A stretch of DNA of 64,000 nucleotides from Ditylenchus dipsaci (taxonomy: Eukaryota > Nematoda > Chromadorea > Rhabditida > Anguinidae). Positions within the stretch are counted from its first letter, which is position 1. Every line of letters starts with the position of its first letter. The notes under the pieces were generated by a model. That model saw only the letters and a list, made by a program, of their open reading frames with translations. It did no database searches and had not been told where the DNA came from. Location of the stretch: positions 62,001 to 126,000 of the forward strand of contig SADC01000855.1 of assembly GCA_004194705.1 (NCBI GenBank). The letters run 5' to 3'. The translations under genes were made by a program, and so were the position numbers. This document shows positions 55,606-64,000 of this stretch, one piece after another.

Positions 55606-57371
55606 CAAGCCAAATAGTTTCATTCTGAGGCATATAAGTATACAAAATGTCTTCAGAAATTTGAATAAAAACCTGAAATTTAAAATAGTTGTTGGTTATA
55701 TTAATATTTATAATATTTTTTTGTCGATTTTACAACTTTTTTTTAGATTTTTAAACCGTTCTATTCAGTATACCGTATTTCCTTTAATAGAGCCCCCCTC
55801 TCTAATAGAGCCCTCCCCCCCCCCCTTAAAGTGGATTAGGACGAAAAAAATGACTACCGTATTTACTGTATTAAGTCCCCATGGGGAGTTATTTTTCAAC
55901 CCTTAAAAATCGGAAAAAAATATATCGATTTTGATATTTTTGGGTGCCCAACCAAAATTTAAAAAGTGGAATCAGGTAAACTCGCGGCAAATAAGAAAAC
56001 GCAAAAACAGATTTGCGAAATGTTCGCTCTAGGCTGAGATATAAGGTCCGTAGGGTGGGGACTTATTAGAGGTGGGGAGTTAATACAGTAAATACGGTAT
56101 GTTAGCTGTGTTATCTATGTTAATAACAAAATAACCTTTCCTAGTACGAAATGCTACTTTCTAGTAGCAATTTCTATTAAGTTTTATTTTTTTGATCATT
56201 TGTGCGTAAAATTTTGAAAATTGAAAACGATCGTATAGTTCTGAATGTCATAAGGAAGGAGCCCTGACTGTGGCCTGGGGAAATTTCGATGAATTTTTCC
56301 ATGCGCCTACTCTTGTAAAGCGTGCCTAATTTTATTACGAATCTGGCTCCCCAGCTCTGAAAGCAAACAAAAACTTTAGAAATGATCTATGGCCCATGAA
56401 TCAGTTACAAAAACCATGATATGGGTATCGAGGTGCTTTTAGAATTTCGGGTGATCGTTATACAGCTTTTTGTGGACCTTTACAGCTGGGGAGCCAGATT
56501 TGTCAGAAAACTGCAAAAATACGCAGAATTCTTCATATCGAAGTCTTCTCAGGTCACAGTCAGGGTCCTTTCCTAGTCAGTTGTTCTATAAGACGTATTT
56601 TTTAAATGAAAGATTTTTAAAAATAAAAGATTGAGGGTTTTAATAGAGGAACTTGGTCGAATAAATTACTTCATCCAAACAGCTTAATCTTTTCATTTTT
56701 GAAACTTTTACATGAGTTTGAGGCTTTGTTAGAAAGCTGAGACTTAGAGCTACACCTTCATGGGTTAACCAAACGTATCAGATTAAAAAAAAATTCTATG
56801 AAAATCGAATTTCGGTATTTGAAAGGAGTATCTTGGTACTAGAAAAGAGTGTTTTGGTGCTAGAAAAAGAATCATCCAGCAAAAAATCCCTCGATATTGA
56901 TCTTTAAAAACTGTTTTTAATTGTTAACCCTTTGATTATTATTCGAATTTTTCGAACAAAAAAGTTGATAATTTAAATTTTATGGCTTAAATTTTCGCCG
57001 ATGCCTTAGGCTCTGAGAGTTGAAAAATAGAGTCCCCTCTCTAATAGAGCCCCCCTTTCTAATAGAGCCCCCTCTAGAGATTGATCGAAAAATAAAGCCC
57101 CGGGTGGCTCTATTAGAGGAAATACGGTACTCGCATATTTGAGATTCAGGACTTTTCTTTGTGAGGTCGTGCAACATCAAAAAATCTAAGTAAATTTGAA
57201 TCCCTGATTGAAAAGTACTGGGAACATTTTCCGACTTTTGGGTAGGGCGTTTATTAGAGAAAATACGGACTAAGGTGCATCAGAATAAAAGTTTTAGCTG
57301 AAAAAGGCTATTTAAAAAAAAGTACGAAAAATTTTGCAAAAAAATGCCACGGCCGGTCTTAAGTTTCTTAA

Positions 57372-57562
57372 AGAACCATGGTTTTTGCGCACAGTGGCAT
57401 GACAAAAATCTAAATTGGGGAGGGACACTTCTCTTTTGTCTAATGCTGTACTCTTTCGAGTAATTCGAAACGACTCGTAAGAGCACACTGATAGACGAAA
57501 GAGAAGTGTCCCCCGTCAATTCAAATTTTTGTCATGCCGCTGCCCGCAAAGACCATGGTCCT
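57372..57562. mobile_element. TTAA-flanked MITE, ends AGAACCATGGTTTTTGCG
   Basis: TTAA at 57368-57371 and 57563-57566; ends AGAACCATGGTTTTTGCGCA and GCCCGCAAAGACCATGGTCC, with GGCATGACAAAAATCTAAATT / AATTCAAATTTTTGTCATGCC inside (quoted in pieces). Confidence 0.85.
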
Positions 57563-57591
57563 TTAAAAATAAGTTAAAATAAAAAAGAGTG

Positions 57592-57848
57592 ATACCGTAT
57601 TTCCTCTAATATACCGACATGTCGGTTTATTTTTCAACCCCTCAAAAATCGTGAAAATTTTGGGTCGATCTCGAAAATTTTGGATGAAGATCCAAAATCG
57701 AAAAAGCGGAATCGATAGAGCTCGTGGGAGCTAAGAAAACGCAAAAAAAAGCGATGTAAATTTCTTTCTTTGGACTGAGATACGGACCCTCGAAGTAGGG
57801 GGTGTCGGTTTATTAGAGGGTGTCGGTATATTAGAGGAAATACGGTAT
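57592..57848. mobile_element. CCGTATTTCCTCTAATATACC MITE copy
   Basis: Begins TACCGTATTTCCTCTAATAT and ends TATTAGAGGAAATACGGTA. The interior has GTGTCGGTTTATTAGAGG and the family's CTCGTGGGAGCTAAGAAAAC text. Complete ends on both sides. Confidence 0.8.
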
Positions 57849-58186
57849 ACTGTTAACTGTGAATGAACAGTTAACTGTGGATGTACTGTTAATTGTGGAT
57901 TACTGTTAACTGTAGTTTCCTATTTCATATCTCTAATCCCGGTTATTTTATTTTTGACGATGTTATGAATCGCTCTTATTAAATGAAAGATCTCAAAGAC
58001 AATATTAAAAATGCACCAAATTTGGTTATTTTGATATGTTTATTGATGATATTTGAAGTTTGTTGAATAAAAATTCATTGATCGGAGACATTCGGAAAAT
58101 GCCCGAAAATTAGGAAAATGCCCGGGCATATGCCCGATTATTAAATGCCCGGGACATAAGACAACCCTAGTGTATACAGAAATTTA

Positions 58187-58378
58187 TGGACAAAGCTTTT
58201 TTCGGGGCGAAAATACTTTTTGGCGGGTAAAAATTAGCTGGTGCAAAAGTTAGAACATTTTTTAAAGGCAAATCGACTTCTCTTTGGGTCAAAACCAGTC
58301 TTTTTGTCCCCAAAAAGTCGATTTGCCCCAAAAAAATTTCTGCCCCAGCTAATTTTTGCCCCAAAAAAGCTTTGTCCA
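58187..58378. mobile_element. Small palindromic MITE at the TOE1 3' end
   Basis: Ends TGGACAAAGCTTTTTTCGGGG and CCCCAAAAAAGCTTTGTCCA (first quoted to 20). AATTTA at 58181-58186 and 58379-58384 looks like the target duplication. Interior TTTTTGGCGGGTAAAAATTAGC / GCTAATTTTTGCCCC. Confidence 0.8.
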
Positions 58379-58380
58379 AA

Positions 58381-58386
58381 TTTATT
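58381..58386 (-). terminator. Poly(A) signal one base after the TOE1 stop
   Basis: TTTATT on the plus strand is AATAAA on the minus strand, separated from the TAA stop (58388-58390) by one base. It lies partly in the duplicated target of the adjacent MITE. Confidence 0.7.
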
Positions 58387-58387
58387 G

Positions 58388-61300
58388 TTAAACAAAAACC
58401 AATAAAATATTAAACACTACTAAAATCTGGACATTCACTTTCTTGTAATTGTCTAAAATTGGTCTTCTACTACTGATCCTTGCCCAATTTTGTAGATGTC
58501 TTTCTGATTGGGCAGGTGCAAATGCACTTTTCTTGAGCACAAGTGGAAAGTCTTTGCCGGGTAGGGAGAGTTTGTTGGCCAAAGATATTTCTAGTTTGCC
58601 ACAATTGAATAGATGCTCACACTGCATAAATAGAACACTGAAACCAGTCATGAAAGCGTCCATGCCTGATCGGTGACTTCCTGAAAAAGGGATTTTTGAA
58701 TAAAAAGCCGCGGTATTGAATCGGATATCGGTTTAGATAACTTTAATGACAAAATTTCAGAGTGAATATTAAAAGGACGTATACGTTTCCTCCTTTTGTC
58801 CCTTTTCGGACAAAAAGGAGGACAAGTATAACGCCAAGTTTGTACACTTTTTTTTACTTACACTTACACTTTTCTGAAGTGAAGCGACTGAATTTTTGAG
58901 ATTCGGGAAACATGCTCAAGTTCGTCCTAATTTATGCTGGTTTACCCTGTGCCTAAACACATCCCAAAAAACACTACAAGGGACCATAAACTGGTCACCC
59001 TCAAGTGTATATTAACTTGGACCACTCGACCGGAAATCGGCTAGACTAACTAACTGACCGGTACCATCCAGCTTTTCGTGTGTTTTTGTGTCCTGTGGAA
59101 TCAACATCAGATAGTTTACCTGCCTCACTTTCTTAGAACTGAAGAAAGTAAACTCCACCCATTTTTTAAATTTGTCCAAATGACCTTTTATAGAAAATTC
59201 TTGAGTTTTGCTTTCAGATTCAGTTGAATGACCATTTTCAGCACGCAGCGTTGCTATTTCAGGTGAATCGGCCAACAATTTTTTTGCATTTAACTCTTCT
59301 TGGTGATCATCGAAATGGCGTTTCCTCTGCCTTCTTTGCCTGCTTAATTTCTGCTTCATTGACTTGATTTCTTCCAAATCCAAGACCAAATCCACATCAT
59401 GAGAAAGAGTGCAACCATTAGCAACATGCCGTTTCTTACAATAGCCAAAATTCTGAAATATTTGAATTCGTTATTTGAAATTTCGGTTTTCGGCTCTTGG
59501 CTAGATTAAGCGCATTGAAAATTTTGGTTTTCGATCAAAAAAATTTTAATATCAGGGTGCCGCTTCATTCGAATAGACACCGTAGAGTCCATGGATTCCA
59601 TGAGAAGACGTAGAAAAAACCACTTGTGATCTAGACCATCAAGTAGTAGAGCTCAAAACGATTTGCTGGGTGCTGACTTGTTTAGTTAAAGAATTAAACT
59701 TATAGACTAAAGATGGCAAAAATAAGGTTTAAATGTTTTTAATTTGAATTAAAATTAGCCTCAGGAATTTCGTTGAAGCATAATGACAGCTAAAAAAAAC
59801 CTCCAGCAATGTACCATGACCCAGTTCGCACCGCCCCAAGGCATGGAGCTGTGCCGGGCGATAGTCTGGCAAGCACTGAGGCGTGGCACGGTGATGGGGC
59901 GAAAATCACCTCCTTACCCATTTCTGGTTACAGCGCATTCCTTGGGGTGTCTTACGCAAAAAAGTGATGGCCACTTAAAGTGGTCGGAAAGAGGTACTAT
60001 AAAAGTCTATACAATATCTCACCTGATAGTTTTTGCACACTTCTTTACTGGTTTTAAGATCTGTTTTAATCTCACAATTTACATCTTCAACTACCAGGGT
60101 ATCATCTTTGCCGTCCTCGAAATACTTTTCCAACCTCGAAAACTTGATCACCAAATGAGTTTTCTGCTCACAAGAGCCTTGATAATTAATTCTTTGACAC
60201 TTTCGAAATACATACTCCAGAAAAGAGGCCGGAAATCTAGCTTTGTATTCAGCCAAGTATTTGGAATCCCATAGTTGAGCTGCAGCGAATGGACTGAACC
60301 AGTCGGAGACATTTGCCAAGAAAACTTCTTCAGATTGTGGTAGTGGCATGTAAAAATGGTTATGAATAAAGGCAAGATCTACTAGACCATTGTGCATACT
60401 GATTGACACACCGGAAGCTAAGATTTCTTCCCAAAGAGAGTGCAGTGGGCCTGGTTTCTGAAAAACAAAAGGTTACAACAGGTTACAACCACCCAAGCGG
60501 TCTTTCCGACGTCATTTCAATACCTATATGAAAAATGTTCGTCGCGGTCGGTTTAGTGTGTGAAATTTCAATATTGTCGGCGGACGTCGAAAAAAGCTAT
60601 GAGGAAAGGCAGCTAGAAAGTACGAAAAAATGCTTACTCGCCCCTGTGGCTTTTGAATTTTTTTTAGCGAAAGTATTCAGCAAATTTGAATTCTCATTGC
60701 GGAAATTTTCTTCTTTTTTTATTGCGCATATTGCGATAGTTTTTTGCTATATTAATCATAGGGCAAACCTTTTTCTTGCCGTAAAAATATTTTTTTTGCC
60801 GCAAAAGTTTTTGCCGCAGAAATACTTTTTCTGCCGCTAAAATAATTTTTTTTCTACCGCAACGCATATTTTGTTTTGCCGTGGATAGTCGTTTTACAGC
60901 GAGAAAAAATTTGCGGCAAAAAGTTTTTTTACGGCTGAAAAAAGTGTTTTTGCGGCAAAAAAAAGTATTTTTACGGCAAGAAAAAGGTTTGCCCTTAATC
61001 ATATGTAGGCAGAAACAAGTGTAATTAGTCCGTAAGTGGTTGTCAAAAATTGTGGGAGTTCGAATTTAAATGTATTCATACTTATACTCCCTTGTAAGGC
61101 AAATTTCTGGATGGTGTGAATAGACGTGACTTGGGGGAAGGAGTGGTTTAAGCTAGACTTTAGCCGATCTAAAAAAAGTCTGGCAGACTTATCAAGACCA
61201 ACTGTATTATGTTAAAACTGGGATTAGGCATATAGTCATCCATTTTGAGTTTGACCATATAGCAATCGGGGTATATGACCGAAACTCGGGCATTTTCACA

Positions 61301-62408
61301 GTCATTTCTACCATAAGTTTCCACACTCTGAAAATCTGCCATGATCACTAAGTAAACAACTTGTTCGAATGTTTTTCAACACTTCAATGATTTGCACTAA
61401 GCACAAAGTTTTTTCTAATATGCAGCTTTTACTTTAAAAAAAAGACAAGGCGTCGGAATAAAATGATTGGACCTTACCGTCTCGGCTCGATGGCGCTTTT
61501 AGACGGGACTGAGGACTGTTTTCAGTTCACCCAATTCGTTTAAAATCATGTTTTTTGGTTTATTAATCGAAAATTGGATTTTCGGCTAACCGACCGATTC
61601 GAAACCAAACCCTAGGTTTAAAACCACATACCGTACTTTCTTTATTGGAAGCACACGGGCGTCTATTTTCAAACCCCCCCCCCCCCAATCTGGAAGTTGG
61701 TAATCAAAAAGGATCGGAGATTCTAGTCACAAAAATAGGGGGTGGTCGTCTATTAGAGAGTCGGCGTCTAATAGAGAAAATACGGTAGTTTAAATCTCTT
61801 TTTAGTCAAAAAAGAGGCACGACCCTTTGTTTTAAAAACTTAACAAGAAATTCATTCTGACCAACCTTTCTGGTATACCTAATTGCATGGCTCAACAAAT
61901 GATTGAAGTCAAAGCCATGAGCAGCTAGAAAACAAAGAGAGTCAGGCTCCATCACAAAAGGCGCTTCTTCTAGGGTAAGAATGTTAAAGACCTGAAGAAT
62001 TTATAGTTCACGTCTATTTAAAAAAAGTATAAAAGCTTTACTTGGCATTTGTACCTCAGCTTTTTGTTGTTCTTTGACACACGTCTGAGCTCAAAAGTGG
62101 CGATCCCTAGCGAAAATATGGTCCGAGTCTCAGCCGCATTCATAACATTTGTATATCGATCAGAAAAGCAGCTTTTGGAGGAGCATGGATGGTTGCCAAG
62201 TCCACTGAGTTCCTAATTTTTGTAGAAAAATAATTTTGGGTTTTTTATTTTTGCAGAAAATTACCAAATCAATAGCTATGAGCTGAGCTTTCCTGATAGC
62301 AATCATCAGATAGGGCCAGATTCGATTAATATTCTGCTGATTGATCTCGATCACAGGCACGATTTTTGGGATAGTAGATGGTGGAACAGCCATTTCTGAA
62401 GAAACCAT
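58388..62408 (-). CDS. TOE1: TOE1 (CAF1-family 3'-exonuclease/deadenylase)
   Basis: Nuclear DEDD-type 3'-exonuclease that trims snRNA and other small-RNA 3' ends in Cajal bodies. Exons: 62265-62408, 62042-62212, 61866-61991, 60023-60457, about 59020-59452 (3' end uncertain) and 58388-58680. Catalytic residues: D-L-E in AIDL|ELSGLG across a 52-nt intron (vertebrates have DTE), HNGLVDLAF, WDSKYLAE. Family text also includes INRIWPYLMIAIRKAQ, AAHGFDFNHLL and FLEYVFRKC. A CCCH-like finger spans VCKNYQ|NFGYC..GCTLSHDVDL but has eight residues between its second and third Cys, more than the usual five. A basic nuclear-signal-like KLSRQRRQRKR follows. The last exon has the conserved HRSGMDAFMTGF and a SLPGKDFPL block. 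An AG acceptor lies 17 nt upstream of the ATG. The 1.4-kb intron 60458-61865 holds two small elements. Exons 1-4 are in phase; the fifth donor must be phase 1 to join the last exon. Confidence 0.93.
60761..60994. mobile_element. MITE with 9-bp duplication, ends GGGCAAACCTTTTTC
   Basis: TTAATCATA at 60752-60760 and 60995-61003. Ends GGGCAAACCTTTTTCTTGCC and GGCAAGAAAAAGGTTTGCCC; subterminal GCCGTAAAAATA and GCCGCAAAA repeats. 9-bp duplications are typical of Mutator-like elements (inference). In a TOE1 intron. Confidence 0.88.
61629..61792. mobile_element. CCGTACTTTCTTTATTGG MITE copy
   Basis: Begins TACCGTACTTTCTTTATTGG and ends CTAATAGAGAAAATACGGTA with a poly-C run and GGTAATCAAAAAGGATCGG inside; a short member of the CCGTAT group in a TOE1 intron. 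Confidence 0.7.
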
Positions 62409-63245
62409 GTTTGAAATTATAAAACCTGAAAATCGCATGTGATACAAAAATTTAAATACTGTACAGTTGACCCTCCCAATAACCAAGACCCCAGAAAAAG
62501 TGCTTGAGACATTTTTTAGGCCCGGCTAACATACGCTGGCCTACTCTAACTAAGTCTAAGCCTAAAAAAGGTAATTACAGCGATTTTCGAGGGATCAGAT
62601 TTTTCGCGAAATGGGAAGGGATGATTATTCGCTACTACAGTCGAAACTTTCTACTAATGATTTCAATAGATTTCGTGCACCGAATAATAACCAATAACTC
62701 TATAAATTAAAAAGTAAGGCCTCGTTCTTAATAGGTGCTGGTATATAAATAACACTAGTGCAAGTAGCCTGGCCTTATGACGCACATGGCCCTAAAGCTC
62801 GTTAAATTAAGGGGCCTGTTTTTGAAAACGCCTGATTTAGGCCACTTGGCCTTGAAATTGTCCAAAATGACCACTTGAATGTAGCAAACGTTTTGGTGAA
62901 ACATTCTATAAAAATTTATCAAATAATTAAATTCTACCAGGTAAAAAATAAAAGTCAATCCGTTTAAAAAACGTCATAAAAAAGCTTCACTAAATATTTC
63001 AATTTGGTCTGTATGGAATCTAAGTTAAATGAACTTATGGTTTATTTACCAATACACTTGATCACAAGATTAGACATACAAACATAAAATTATTTAAGAA
63101 AATGAAAGCTATTGTCACCAGATAACCTCTAACAACTTAATTTTAGTAAATTTGAGTTGACAATATTATTTTTAGATTATTTAAAGACTTGGAACAATTC
63201 GTTGTGAGACAACACAAACTTTAAAAAAATATTTTCCTGCCACAG
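62409..63245. other. Upstream region of TOE1
   Basis: About 840 bp between the TOE1 start and the next minus-strand stop. A pogo/Tigger-like end (CAGTTGACCCTCCCAATAAC) is at about 62464-62483. I see no TATA box or coding in the rest. Confidence 0.4.
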
Positions 63246-64000
63246 TTATATCCATTTTGATACTTTCATTGCTCCTTTTTGTGTTGTTCTGGTGGGAGGG
63301 CTCCATTTTGATCCTAAATTCATAGAATAAAGCCGTTTTCCTCTGATGAAAAAAGTGATTTGCCTGGATTTTGCCGTTCCCAGCATTAGTTCTCCTTTCC
63401 CTAGATGTGACAATGGCTCTAAAAACGTAATAAATAATAAGTGTGAAAAAATGTTTGAGCCCTTTCTAACACACGGTCTCCTAGCCTGCGCTTAAGGGGA
63501 GGAGGGAGCTACGTACAAGGAAACATATAGTAGTGACCACCAGTGTTCTCAATAGTCAGAGGCAGAATGGAAAGTCAGAATGAAATTCAAAAATTCTGAC
63601 AGTCAGAAAGCGCGGGAAATTATTCTGACTGTCAGACTCTTTCTGACTCTCAGAAATGACGATCAGACAGGGAAAAAACAGCGTGATCTGATCGATTTTT
63701 TTTCTGACTCTCATTTCTGACAGTCAGAATAATTTCCCGCGCTTTCTGACTGTCAGAATTTTTGAATTTCATTCTGACTTTCCATTCTGCCTCTGACTAT
63801 TGAGAACACTGGTGACCACACGATATTTAAAAAAATCTCCTGTATACCATTCGATAAAGCATTGAAACCTTTTTTTGACTTACAAGGAAACCGCCCGAAC
63901 TGTACAATCGAATTCACATATTCTGTAAAGGACACCTTGTAGAGAATAGTCGATGTGGTAGTGTAGCCAGAGTTATTTTGGCGGACAGCGACAAAAATTT
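63246..64000 (-). CDS. Unrecognised gene, 3' end (partial)
   Basis: The terminal exon 63246-63418 begins after TTTTTAG and reads SHLGKGELMLGTAKSRQI, FFIRGKRLYSMNLGSKW, ending KGAMKVSKWI and TAA. An upstream coding segment runs from the window edge to a GTAAGT donor near 63886 (VAVRQNNSGYTTTSTIL, VSFTEYVNSIVQFGRF). Joining the two directly would make a TAG, so another exon or a frame error lies between. A hAT MITE occupies 63541-63811 in the intron. I do not recognise the family. Confidence 0.5.
63541..63811. mobile_element. hAT-type MITE with 8-bp duplication GTGACCAC
   Basis: GTGACCAC at 63533-63540 and 63812-63819. Ends CAGTGTTCTCAATAGTCAGA and TCTGACTATTGAGAACACTG; the palindromic interior has TCTGACTGTCAGA units. 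Confidence 0.9.

Larger units (their letters stand above)
54536..58169. mobile_element. 3.6-kb hAT-type element between convergent genes
   Basis: 8-bp duplication GTGTATAC at 54528-54535 and 58170-58177. Ends TAGGGTCGGGCAATGGGCAT and ATGCCCGGGACATAAGACAACCCTA (partly quoted), with several ATATGCCCGGGCAT palindromes subterminally. Nested inside: hairpin/poly-C foldback 54725-55605; CCGTATTTCC-type MITEs at about 55772-56102, 56986-57130 and 57592-57848; TTAA MITE 57372-57562. I see no transposase; 56100-56980 is unassigned. Confidence 0.9.

Noticed and set aside
59783..60274. 163-residue plus-strand frame
   Set aside because: It runs antisense to TOE1 exon 4 and its upstream intron; the minus strand carries the recognisable protein.
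1..64000. CRISPR-like or bacterial repeat arrays
   Set aside because: Tandem arrays here lack unique spacers, and the genes contain introns, so the DNA is eukaryotic.

Overview
The window is animal nuclear DNA from an invertebrate whose lineage I cannot name. Evidence: spliced genes for Dishevelled, the tRNA-editing subunit ADAT2, an SLC7 amino-acid transporter light chain and the nuclear deadenylase TOE1. Many introns are only about 45-75 nt with GT-AG ends; others are kilobases long and packed with transposons. Very short introns, almost no 3' UTR, AG acceptors directly before start codons and massive repeat load together suggest a genome that was compact and was later inflated. Fast-evolving groups such as larvaceans or flatworms would fit, but this is a guess.

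Layout. 1-4.8 kb: repeats, then the 3' part of dishevelled (+). 7-13.2 kb: pieces of an unrecognised gene (+) broken by a gag-protease LTR retrotransposon (10020-12644, minus orientation, 5-bp target duplication ATATG). 13.3-15.7 kb: a tandem-repeat-filled DNA element with another nested in it. 16.5-18.6 kb: ADAT2 (-). 18.9-22.7 kb: a foldback element, then an array of about 130-bp units that look like repeated mini-exons (-). 22.7-41.3 kb: no recognisable host gene; nested foldback elements and a deleted mariner-like element. 41.4-54.5 kb: SLC7 transporter in 12 exons (+) with nested elements in its introns. 54.5-58.2 kb: one hAT-type element between the convergent ends of SLC7 and TOE1. 58.4-62.4 kb: TOE1 (-). 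63.2-64 kb: end of another unrecognised minus-strand gene.

The repeats form recognisable groups: a modular hairpin family (about ten copies of a core containing TCTAAGGTAAGTGAGTGCGC), TTAA-flanked MITEs, TA-flanked long palindromes, pogo/Tigger-like elements beginning CAGTCGAACCTCGATA, 8-bp-duplicating hAT elements, a 9-bp-duplicating element, and TA-flanked elements with ends CCGTAT..ATACGG. Because many are long palindromes, one arm often preserves the empty target of an insertion in the other arm, so nesting order and target duplications can be read directly.

Three of the four conserved genes carry reading-frame breaks, and each is cured by adding one base, twice in a GGG run. A deletion error in the assembly is the simplest reading. 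The four named genes act in different processes (Wnt signalling, tRNA wobble editing, amino-acid import, snRNA/telomerase RNA 3'-end trimming); nothing links them functionally.
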